Below are positions 7,086-14,261 of a DNA stretch of 17,064 nt, one piece after another. The notes below the pieces were generated by a model. That model had not been told where the DNA came from and ran no database searches. It saw nothing but the letters and a program-made list of their open reading frames with translations. The first letter of the stretch is position 1, and each line of letters begins with the position of its first letter. The stretch is from Pseudonocardiales bacterium. GTDB taxonomy: Bacteria; Actinomycetota; Actinomycetes; Mycobacteriales; Jatrophihabitantaceae. The stretch is taken from contig JAODNL010000287.1 in the NCBI GenBank assembly GCA_025465405.1, positions 1 through 17,064 of the forward strand, given 5' to 3'. Position numbers and translations under genes: made by a program.

Positions 7086-7091
7086 ACGGTA
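7086..7091 (-). promoter_or_regulatory. candidate -10 element of the two-helix membrane protein (leaderless)
   Basis: TACCGT on the minus strand is followed by CGAAGT and the GTG at 7079. This is the same TANNNT-6-start layout seen at hisD and the DUF222 gene. No -35 is evident. Confidence 0.4.
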
Positions 7092-7210
7092 CCCGGGCGA
7101 GGTAGCCACCCGGCCGCGACGTTTCGCACCACCATTGCTTGTGTGACGAGGGTCTGGCCCTCGACGGGCGATGGGCGCATGCTGGAAACCGGAACGCACC
7201 CTCATCCACC

Positions 7211-7215
7211 GGAGG
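7211..7215 (+). promoter_or_regulatory. ribosome binding site of the DUF1918 gene
   Basis: GGAGG lies five bases before ATG 7221 and selects it over the in-frame upstream start at 7143. Confidence 0.85.
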
Positions 7216-7220
7216 ACACC

Positions 7221-7424
7221 ATGCGTGCACAGCCGGGCGATCAGCTGATCGTCGAGGGTCAGATCGTCGGGCAGCATGCCCGGCGCGCGACCATTCTGGA
7301 AGTTCACTCGCTGGACGGATCGCCGCCGTACCTGGTGCGGTGGCAGGACGGCCACGAGGCGCTCACCTTTCCCGGACCGGACGCGCACATCGCGCCCGGC
7401 GAGCCGGGCCACGCGATCGGCTGA
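7221..7424 (+). CDS. DUF1918 family small protein
   Basis: This 67-residue protein matches the DUF1918 pattern across its whole length: MRAQPGDQLIVEG, then GQHARRATILEVH, YLVRWQDGHEALTFPGPDA. The family is common in actinobacteria, usually 55-70 residues, forms a small SH3-like beta barrel and has no established function. The start ATG 7221 has a good GGAGG at 7211-7215; the upstream in-frame start at 7143 would add 26 residues that do not fit the family. The last codons (HAIG and stop) are formed by the first unit of the tandem repeat that fills the gap to dnaE, which suggests the repeat grew from, or into, the gene's end. It is divergent from the two-helix membrane protein gene and convergent with dnaE. 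Confidence 0.9.
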   Translation: MRAQPGDQLIVEGQIVGQHARRATILEVHSLDGSPPYLVRWQDGHEALTFPGPDAHIAPGEPGHAIG

Positions 7425-7568
7425 GGCCGCGACGATCGGCTGACGCTCACGCGATCGGCTGGCTCACGCGTTCGGCTGGCTCTCGCGATCGGCTGAGGGC
7501 GTGCGATCGGCTGAGGGCGTGCGAGCGACTGAGTCACGACGAGCGACTGAGCCCCGACGACCGCGACT
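7411..7568. repeat. degenerate 17-19 bp tandem repeat between DUF1918 and dnaE
   Basis: At least eight units centre on GATCGGCT or variants, starting at 7415, 7434, 7453, 7470, 7487, 7505, 7523 and 7541, with a decayed ninth against the dnaE stop. The typical unit is cgcgatcggctgaggg. The left units are the most alike; the last two read gagcgact. The array begins inside the DUF1918 stop codon context and ends at the dnaE stop (7567). No hairpin terminator is obvious in it. Confidence 0.85.
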
Positions 7569-10500
7569 AGGCCGACACGGCGGCCGGGCCGAGCAGCGCT
7601 TTCAGGTCGCCCATCAGGGCGGCCGACGGTGTCACCCGGAACCCGTCGCCGAGTTTGAGCAGGTGCTCGCGCTCGCCGTTGACCAGGCGCAGGTGCACGT
7701 CGGTGGTGCCGGGATGGGTGGCCAGGACGTCCTTGAGCCGCCCCACCATCGGCGGCGTGCACCGCGCCGGCGCCATCCGCACGACCACCGGGCCGCGCGG
7801 TCCCTCGCTGGCGTCCAGCGGCGTGATGTCGCTGGCGATGAGCTTGACGGCGTCCTCGCGGGCATCGGTGCGGCCCTTGATCGCGACGATGGCATCCTCG
7901 GCGATGGTGAGCGCTACCTGCGCGTACGTCTGCGGGAAGAACATCACCTCGATGGAGCCCTCGAGATCCTCGAGCACAGCCTGCGCCCACGGCGCGCCGG
8001 CCTTCGTGACCCGCCGGTTGACCGATGACAGGATGCCGGTAAGCGTGACCGACTGCGGCTCCTCGCCGGCTTCGGCCTGCACCGCGGCAATCGTCATGTC
8101 CGCCGACGCAGCCAGGATGTGCTCGAGCCCGAACAGCGGATGGTCTGAGACGTACAGCCCGAGCATCTCGCGCTCGAACTGCAGCAGCACCTTCTTGTCC
8201 CACTCCCCCGGCGCGACCCGCACCGCGAACACGTCCTCGACACCCGCCGCGTCATCGCCCATGCTGCCGAACAGATCGAACTGCCCGATCGCCTCGGCCC
8301 GCTTGGTGTCCAGGACAGCGTCGACGGCCGGCTCGTACACATTGATCAGGCCGCGCCGGGGATGGCCCAGCGAGTCGAAGGCGCCGCCCTTGATCAGAGC
8401 CTCGATGGTGCGCTTGTTGCACACCACGGCGTCGACCTTGCGCAGGAAGTCGCCGAAGTCGACGAACGCGCCCTTGGCCTTGCGGGTGGCCACGACGGAC
8501 CCGACGACGTTGGCGCCGACGTTGCGCACCGCGGTGAGGCCGAAGCGGATGTCCGTGCCGGTCGGGGTGAAGTTGGCGTCGGAGGAGTTGACGCACGGCG
8601 GCAGCACCTTGATTCCCATGCGGCGACACTCGGCCAGGTAGATCGCTGACTTGTCCTTGTCGTCGCGCACCGAGGTCAGCAGCGCGGCCATGTATTCGGC
8701 TGGGTAGTTCGCTTTGAGGTACCCGGTCCAGTAGGACAGCAGGCCGTAAGCGGCCGAGTGTGCCTTGTTGAAGGCGTAGTCGGAGAACGGCAGCAGGATG
8801 TCCCACAGCGTCTTGACCGCGCCGTCGGAGAATCCGCGTTCTTTCATGCCGGCGTTGAACTGCTCGTACTGCGCGTCGAGTTCGGACTTCTTCTTCTTGC
8901 CCATCGCGCGGCGCAGCAGGTCCGCGGCGCCGAGGGAATACCCGGCCACCTTCTGCGCGATCGCCATGACCTGTTCTTGGTAGACGATCAGGCCGTAGGT
9001 CTCACCGAGGATCTCGGCGAGCGGCTCCGCCAGCTCCGGATGGATGGGCACGACCGGGTCACGCCCGTTCTTGCGGTTGGCGTACTTGGTGTGCGAGTCC
9101 GCGCCCATCGGACCCGGGCGGTACAGCGCGATGACCGCGGAGATGTCGCCGAAATTGTCCGGACGCATCGACCGCAGCAGCGCGCGGAGCGGACCGCCGT
9201 CGAGCTGGAAGACCCCCAGCGTGTCGCCACGCGCAAGAAGTTCGTAGGTGTTCTTGTCGTCGAGCGGCAGGTCCTCGAGGACGAGTTCCACGTCCCTGTT
9301 GGCTCTGATGTTGTCGACGGCATCGTCGAGGATCGTGAGGTTGCGCAACCCGAGGAAGTCCATCTTGATCAGGCCGAGGTGCTCGCAGGTCGGGTAGTCG
9401 AACTGCGTGATCATGGCGCCGTCCTGCTCGCGCTTCATGATCGGGATGAGGTCCAGCAGCGGATCCGATGACATGATCACGCCCGCCGCATGCACGCCCC
9501 ACTGGCGCTTCAACCCCTCGAGCCCCTTGGCGGTATCGACCACCCGCTTGACCTCGGGGTCGGACTCGTAGAGCGAGCGGAACTCCGACCCCTCGTTGTA
9601 GCGCTCGTGCGTGACGTCGAAGACGTTCTTGAGCGGGACGTCCTTGCCCATCACCGGCGGGGGCATCACCTTGGTGACCCGTTCGCCCATCGAGAACGGG
9701 TAGCCGAGTACCCGCGCAGAGTCCTTGACGGCCTGCTTGGCCTTGATCGTGCCGTAAGTGACGATCTGCGCCACGCGGTCGTCGCCGTACTTGTCGCTGA
9801 CGTAGCGGATGACCTCGCCGCGCCGTCGCTCGTCGAAGTCGACATCGAAGTCGGGCATCGAGACGCGGTCGGGGTTGAGGAAACGCTCGAAGATCAGACC
9901 GTGCTCGAGCGGATCGAGGTCGGTGATGCGCATGGCGTAGGCGACGATCGAGCCCGCGCCGGAGCCGCGGCCCGGGCCGACCCGGATGCCGTTGTCCTTG
10001 GCCCAGTTGATGAAGTCGGCGACGACGAGGAAGTAGCTCGGGAAGTTCATCTGGTTGATGACGCCGACCTCGTACTCGGCCTGCGCACGCACCCGGTCGG
10101 GCACGCCGTCGGGGTAGCGCCGTGCCAGTCCGGTCTCGACCTCCTTGCGGAACCAGGTCTCCTCGGTCTCGCCGTCCGGGATCGGGAAGCGTGGCATGTA
10201 CGTGCCGCTGCCCTCGGTGAAACTGACCTCACAGCGCTCGGCGATCAGCAGCGTGTTGTCACAGGCTTCGCGCAACTCGTATTTGTCCGCCCACAGCGAG
10301 CGCATCTCAGCGGGCGACTTGAGGTAGAAGTCGCGGGCGTCGAATTTGAACCGGTTGGGGTCGGCCATCGTCTTGCCGGACTGGACGCACAGCAACACCT
10401 CGTGCGTGTCGGCGTCCTCGGCATGCGTGTAGTGCAGATCGTTGGTGGCGATCATCGGCAGGCCGAGGTCGCGGGCCAGGCGCAGCAGATCCTCGTGCAC

Positions 10501-11118
10501 TCGCGTCTCGATGCCGAGGCCGTGATCCATCAGCTCGAGGTAGAAGTTGCCCGGACCGAAGATGTCGCGGAACTGCGCGGCGCTGGCGCGTGCCTTCGCG
10601 TAGTCGACGATACGCAGCCACGTCTGGATCTCGCCGGACGGGCAGCCGGTGGTACCGATGAGCCCGCCGGCGTACTGCGAGAGCAGTTCGCGGTCGGCCC
10701 GCGGCTTGTAGAAGAAACCTTCGAGCGAGGACCGCGACGACAGCCGGAACAGGTTGTGCATGCCGGCGGTGTTCTCGGCCAGCAGCGTCATGTGGGTGAA
10801 GGCGCCACCGCCGGAGACGTCGTCCTCACCTCCGCCGGCCCAGCGCACGCGGGTGCGGTCGTAGCGGGACGTGTTCGGCGTGAGGTAGGCCTCCATGCCG
10901 ATGATCGGCTTGACGCCGGCGGCGGTGGCCTTGGCGTAGAAGTCGTAGGCGCCGAAGACGTTGCCGTGGTCGGTCATCGCGAGGGCCGGCATGCCCATCC
11001 GGGCGGTCTCGGCGAACAGCTCCGTGAGCCGGGCAGCACCGTCGAGCATGGAGTACTCGGTGTGCACATGCAGGTGCACGAACGAGTCGGTACTGGTGTC
11101 GCCCCGGCCTGATGCCAC
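7567..11118 (-). CDS. dnaE: DNA polymerase III subunit alpha (DnaE1)
   Basis: This is the replicative polymerase. The 1183-residue length suits actinobacterial DnaE1. The PHP domain opens with HLHVHTEYSMLDG at residues 15-27 and keeps the later metal-ligand segments TDHGNVFG, GMEAYLTP and TNDLHYT, so PHP proofreading activity is possible, as known for mycobacterial DnaE1. The polymerase site has the Asp pair in PDFDVDFDE near 423-427 and the third Asp in KMDFLGLRNL near 586. The HhH and OB-fold region follows; the OB part reads VTLTGILSSVNRR near 1020-1035. The start is GTG 11118, with only a weak GGAA upstream. It lies alone on its strand between an L,D-transpeptidase gene upstream and the repeat array downstream. 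No truncation was seen. Confidence 0.97.
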   Translation of the reverse strand: MASGRGDTSTDSFVHLHVHTEYSMLDGAARLTELFAETARMGMPALAMTDHGNVFGAYDFYAKATAAGVKPIIGMEAYLTPNTSRYDRTRVRWAGGGEDDVSGGGAFTHMTLLAENTAGMHNLFRLSSRSSLEGFFYKPRADRELLSQYAGGLIGTTGCPSGEIQTWLRIVDYAKARASAAQFRDIFGPGNFYLELMDHGLGIETRVHEDLLRLARDLGLPMIATNDLHYTHAEDADTHEVLLCVQSGKTMADPNRFKFDARDFYLKSPAEMRSLWADKYELREACDNTLLIAERCEVSFTEGSGTYMPRFPIPDGETEETWFRKEVETGLARRYPDGVPDRVRAQAEYEVGVINQMNFPSYFLVVADFINWAKDNGIRVGPGRGSGAGSIVAYAMRITDLDPLEHGLIFERFLNPDRVSMPDFDVDFDERRRGEVIRYVSDKYGDDRVAQIVTYGTIKAKQAVKDSARVLGYPFSMGERVTKVMPPPVMGKDVPLKNVFDVTHERYNEGSEFRSLYESDPEVKRVVDTAKGLEGLKRQWGVHAAGVIMSSDPLLDLIPIMKREQDGAMITQFDYPTCEHLGLIKMDFLGLRNLTILDDAVDNIRANRDVELVLEDLPLDDKNTYELLARGDTLGVFQLDGGPLRALLRSMRPDNFGDISAVIALYRPGPMGADSHTKYANRKNGRDPVVPIHPELAEPLAEILGETYGLIVYQEQVMAIAQKVAGYSLGAADLLRRAMGKKKKSELDAQYEQFNAGMKERGFSDGAVKTLWDILLPFSDYAFNKAHSAAYGLLSYWTGYLKANYPAEYMAALLTSVRDDKDKSAIYLAECRRMGIKVLPPCVNSSDANFTPTGTDIRFGLTAVRNVGANVVGSVVATRKAKGAFVDFGDFLRKVDAVVCNKRTIEALIKGGAFDSLGHPRRGLINVYEPAVDAVLDTKRAEAIGQFDLFGSMGDDAAGVEDVFAVRVAPGEWDKKVLLQFEREMLGLYVSDHPLFGLEHILAASADMTIAAVQAEAGEEPQSVTLTGILSSVNRRVTKAGAPWAQAVLEDLEGSIEVMFFPQTYAQVALTIAEDAIVAIKGRTDAREDAVKLIASDITPLDASEGPRGPVVVRMAPARCTPPMVGRLKDVLATHPGTTDVHLRLVNGEREHLLKLGDGFRVTPSAALMGDLKALLGPAAVSA

Positions 11119-11274
11119 GGTCGTTCCGGCCCCCTCGATGGACTGTCGGCGGGCACTGTCACCTCGCCGGATCGATTCTCACATCCGGGGCTGACACCGC
11201 TCGGCGTGTCGCGCGCGCGTGTCTCTAGACCTCAGCCTGAGCGTCCTGCCGTTCGGCCCTGGGCACCCCGCCGA

Positions 11275-11320
11275 TCAACAGCAGAAAATGGCTGCCCTGG
11301 CGATCAGAGAGTGCTGTTGA
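11275..11320. repeat. inverted repeat in the dnaE / L,D-transpeptidase gap
   Basis: Nine-base arms tcaacagca (11275-11283) and tgctgttga (11312-11320) are exact reverse complements around a 28-base, mixed-composition centre. It could be a stem-loop ending the L,D-transpeptidase transcript, a protein-binding palindrome or a small repeat element. No T run favours a terminator. The remaining 233-bp gap shows no gene. Confidence 0.5.
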
Positions 11321-11351
11321 CCAACGGGGTCGGAGCGGGGTGAGGGCTGGG

Positions 11352-11939
11352 TCACGCGCCGACGGTGACGGTTGCCCCGACCCGGCCCCAGCCATAGAGG
11401 AACCTCAGTGCGGCAAGCGGCATGCGCACGCAGCCGTGGGATCCGTCGGTACGGTACCGCGCGCTACCGTACGGAAACGTCTGCCAGCTGGAGTCGTGGA
11501 AGCCGTATTGCGAGCCGACGAACGGGATCCAATACCTGACCGGGTACGTCTCGCCGGTGTCCGGCGTCAACGTCGTGTCGGTCGTCTTGCCCTGGATCCG
11601 GAACGTCCCGATCGGTGTCGCGGTGGACGTGCCGACCATTCCGGTCGTCACCGCGGAGCTGTAGACGGCTCGCCTGCCGGCGCACATCCAGACCCGTTGT
11701 TTCGTGATGCTCACCAGCACGAGCTGCTCGACGCGGTTGTGCGTGCAGGCGTCGGGCACGCCACGGGGCCGGGATTGCAGCTTGGCGGCGACGACAGGGC
11801 TCGAGTCGCTCGCCACGCCGGCGGGTGGTTGCACCGAGTGGCGCAGGGACTGGCGCACGGCCTGCCCGGCAGCGCACCCGCCCAGGATCGCCGCGGCGAA
11901 CAACGCGGCGACGAACGCAGCACTACTAACCCGCCTCAC
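11352..11939 (-). CDS. lipoprotein L,D-transpeptidase (YkuD fold)
   Basis: This enzyme class makes 3-3 cross-links in peptidoglycan or attaches proteins to it, acting outside the membrane. The 195-residue protein starts with a lipoprotein signal: hydrophobic FVAALFAAAILGGC with lipobox LGGC and Cys 22. The YkuD domain fills the rest: LVLVSITKQRVWMC, then SSAVTTGM and GTSTATPIGTFRI, and the active site with YGFHDSS, then SHGCVRMP holding the catalytic Cys near residue 168. The start GTG 11939 has GGGGACGG just upstream. It lacks the Ig-like domains of the large mycobacterial enzymes, so it is a minimal form. It is divergent from otsB across 71 bp and upstream of dnaE on the same strand. Confidence 0.9.
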   Translation of the reverse strand: MRRVSSAAFVAALFAAAILGGCAAGQAVRQSLRHSVQPPAGVASDSSPVVAAKLQSRPRGVPDACTHNRVEQLVLVSITKQRVWMCAGRRAVYSSAVTTGMVGTSTATPIGTFRIQGKTTDTTLTPDTGETYPVRYWIPFVGSQYGFHDSSWQTFPYGSARYRTDGSHGCVRMPLAALRFLYGWGRVGATVTVGA

Positions 11940-12010
11940 CCCGTCCCCATCGGCATCGAAACAGCTGAGGTTAGGGCTGCACGCACGCGATCACCGTCCG
12001 GCGCGGCAGG

Positions 12011-12802
12011 ATGGGTCGGGTGACCCGAGCAGACATCGTCCAGGCCCTCCGGGCCGACATCGGGAAGTCGGTGATCTCGCTCGACTTCGACGGCACGTTG
12101 GCGCCGATCGTCAAGGATCCGTTGCGATCCCGTCCGATAGAGGGCGCCGTCGAGGTGCTGCAGACGTTGGCGCACGCGGGCGCGCACCTCGCCGTGATCA
12201 CCGGACGTGACGCGCGCACCGCGCTGCGCCTCGGAAGCCTCGAGTCCGTGCCGGGCATCCGCGTGACGGGGCTCTACGGCGTCGAGTCGTGGTACGACGG
12301 CCGGCTCACGACGATCGAGACGCCGCCCGTCGTCGATGAGCTGCGCAAGCGGCTGCCCGGTGTGGTCTCGCGACACAGCAACGATCCAGCGGTGTGGATC
12401 GAGGACAAGCGCCTGTCACTGGTCGTGCACACCCGCCGGGCCGCCGATCCCGAGGCTGAGCTGGCCCATCTGGTCGAGCCGGTGCGGCAGCTCGCGGCCG
12501 GACTCGGGCTGGAGGTGCATGCCGGGCGCGACGTTCTGGAGATCCGCCTGCCCGGGTACGACAAGGGCACGGTGTTGCGCCGGCTCGTCGACGAGCTCTC
12601 GCCGACGTCGCTGCTGTATGCCGGCGACGACGTCGGGGACCTTCCCGCGTTTGCGGCTGTCCGCGAGCTTCGCGCGACAGGTCTCGCTGCGTGGGCAGTC
12701 GCCGCCGTGTCGGATGAGGTCCCGGAGATCCGCGACACGGCCGACCTGCACGTCGACGGTCCAGCCGGAGTCGTGGGCCTGCTCCGCGAGATCGCGGCCT
12801 AG
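12011..12802 (+). CDS. otsB: trehalose-6-phosphate phosphatase
   Basis: OtsB is a HAD-superfamily phosphatase that removes phosphate from trehalose 6-phosphate in the cytoplasm. The 263 residues carry all the motifs: nucleophile Asp 25 and acid Asp 27 in SLDFDGTLAPI, motif II AVITGRD, the Lys of motif III in GYDKGTVL, and motif IV YAGDDVGDLPAF for magnesium. The cap lies between motifs II and III. The start is ATG 12011 or, perhaps better, GTG 12020, because AGGA at 12008-12011 is well placed for the latter but too close for the former. It faces otsA tail to tail: the stop TAG is part of CTAG at 12799-12802, which also supplies the otsA stop. The pair forms the OtsAB trehalose route, but the genes are not co-transcribed. 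Confidence 0.94.
   Translation: MGRVTRADIVQALRADIGKSVISLDFDGTLAPIVKDPLRSRPIEGAVEVLQTLAHAGAHLAVITGRDARTALRLGSLESVPGIRVTGLYGVESWYDGRLTTIETPPVVDELRKRLPGVVSRHSNDPAVWIEDKRLSLVVHTRRAADPEAELAHLVEPVRQLAAGLGLEVHAGRDVLEIRLPGYDKGTVLRRLVDELSPTSLLYAGDDVGDLPAFAAVRELRATGLAAWAVAAVSDEVPEIRDTADLHVDGPAGVVGLLREIAA
12799..12802. other. CTAG shared by the otsA and otsB stop codons
   Basis: TAG at 12800-12802 ends otsB on the plus strand, and CTA at 12799-12801 is the otsA TAG on the minus strand. The convergent genes overlap by four bases, leaving no room for a terminator between them, so their 3' transcripts must run antisense into the opposite gene. Confidence 0.95.
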
Positions 12803-14220
12803 CCCAGCGCGTCGAGTTGGGCCTGGAACCACTCGGCCGGCGGCAACCGGATCGCGGCCGCGCGCATCCGTCCGGCCCGCTCCGCTCGCTCGGCGGCCGA
12901 CATCTGCAGTGCGGCGTGTAGCGACTCGGCGGTGGCCGACACGTCGAACGGATTGATCCGCAGCGCGTCCTCGCCGAGGACCTCAGCCGCGCCCGCCTCC
13001 CCGGAGATCACGACCGCCGGCGTGCGCTCGGAGATGACCAGCCCTTCGAGCACGACCAGGTTCATCCCGTCCCGGATCGAGTTGATGAACAGCACGTCGC
13101 TTCGCCGCAACACCGCAAGCGCGGCCGGGTAGTCGTCGACGATCTCCAGCACCAGCGGCGTCCAGTCATCGGTACCGAACTCGTCGTCGATGTCGCCGGC
13201 CAGCCGCGCGATGGACGCGGTGTACTCGCGATAGGCGGGCAGGTCCTCGCGGGACGGGTTGTTGTAGACCATGTGGACCACCTGGCCGTGCCACTCGGGG
13301 TGGGTGCGGAGCAGCTCGCGGTAGGCCAGCAGCCCCCGCCACACGTTCTTGGACAGCTCAGTGCGGTCGACGCGCCCGATGAGCTGACGATCCCCGACGG
13401 TCTCGTTCAGCAGCCGCAGCTCGCTCTCGACGTCGCGACGCCAGGCGCGCTTACCTAGCTCATCCGGATCGGTGCCGAGCGGGAACACCCGGATGCCGTC
13501 GGGCTCCCGGCCTACGACCGACCGGCACGTGTCGCGGAACAGGTCCGCCCACCGCTCGGTGTGAAAACCGATCAGGTCTGCTCCCAGCAAACCGTCGACG
13601 ATCGCGTACGCGACGTCGTCGGGCAGCATGCCGAAGTAGTCGGCGGACACCCACGGCGTGTGCGTGAAGTGGCCGATGCGAACGTCCGGGCGCATCGTGC
13701 GCAGCATGCGAGGCGCGAGGAACAGGTGGTAGTCCTGGATCATCACGCGCGCGCCGGGTGCTGCCTCCTCGGCCAGCGCCTGCGCGAAGGCCTGGTTGAA
13801 GCGGACGTAGGACGCCCACTGGCGCCGCCATGCCGCGTCGAAGGTCGGTGCTCGGGGCAGGTCGTACAGCATGTGCAGCACGAACCAGAGCGTCGAGTTC
13901 GCGATTCCGTTGTAGGAATTGCGGAAGGTCAGGCCGTCGATCGGCAACATCCGCACGTCGAACTCGCCGTTGAGCGCCGACGCGGCGAAGTCCAGTTCGG
14001 ACAGCCGACCGCTGGGCGCCTGGCGGGCGAGTGCACGCTCGCGGTCGTTCATCGCCGCGCACACCCACACCGCGTCCGGCGTGGCACCGAGTGCGGTCTG
14101 CATGCCGCTGACCAGCCCGCCGCTACCGCGGCGAACCTCGTCGCCATCCTCCACGGCAACCACCGACAGCGGTCCACGGTTCGACGCGACGAGGAGCGGT
14201 GCTCGGCCGGGCTCGGTCAT
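12799..14220 (-). CDS. otsA: trehalose-6-phosphate synthase (GT20), actinobacterial variant
   Basis: This enzyme transfers glucose from a nucleotide donor to glucose 6-phosphate. The 473 residues start with SNRGPLSVVA and a GSGGLVSGM loop. The acceptor-site Tyr and Trp nine residues apart are kept in YNGIANSTLW, as are IQDYHLFLAP, FTHTPW and the C-terminal donor motif RDGMNLVVLEG. The catalytic Arg 286 and Lys 291 are present, but the usual DRLDYxKG motif reads DRTELSKN. That form is shared, as I recall, by many actinobacterial GT20 proteins and VldE-like pseudoglycosyltransferases. Adjacent otsB supports trehalose synthesis. The frame extends to TTG 14238, but ATG 14220, with AGGAATGGGG upstream, is the better start. 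It is downstream of rluD on the same strand after 41 bases. Confidence 0.92.
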   Translation of the reverse strand: MTEPGRAPLLVASNRGPLSVVAVEDGDEVRRGSGGLVSGMQTALGATPDAVWVCAAMNDRERALARQAPSGRLSELDFAASALNGEFDVRMLPIDGLTFRNSYNGIANSTLWFVLHMLYDLPRAPTFDAAWRRQWASYVRFNQAFAQALAEEAAPGARVMIQDYHLFLAPRMLRTMRPDVRIGHFTHTPWVSADYFGMLPDDVAYAIVDGLLGADLIGFHTERWADLFRDTCRSVVGREPDGIRVFPLGTDPDELGKRAWRRDVESELRLLNETVGDRQLIGRVDRTELSKNVWRGLLAYRELLRTHPEWHGQVVHMVYNNPSREDLPAYREYTASIARLAGDIDDEFGTDDWTPLVLEIVDDYPAALAVLRRSDVLFINSIRDGMNLVVLEGLVISERTPAVVISGEAGAAEVLGEDALRINPFDVSATAESLHAALQMSAAERAERAGRMRAAAIRLPPAEWFQAQLDALG

Positions 14221-14261
14221 ATCCCCATTCCTACCCAAGTTGAGCGGTGTCGGGGCGTGAG

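Noticed and set aside
7080..7412. Upstream extension of the two-helix membrane protein
   Set aside because: It overlaps the well-supported DUF1918 gene on the other strand, and the added residues look like shadow translation.
9490..11112. 540-codon plus-strand open frame opposite dnaE
   Set aside because: The minus strand encodes unmistakable DnaE motifs over the same bases. The plus-strand product has a low-complexity, Val/Gly/Arg/Asp-rich composition and no recognisable domain.
11218..11233. Possible DasR site (tgtctctagacctc)
   Set aside because: Only the central CTAGAcc matches; the outer bases do not form a palindrome, and the site is not near a sugar gene start.
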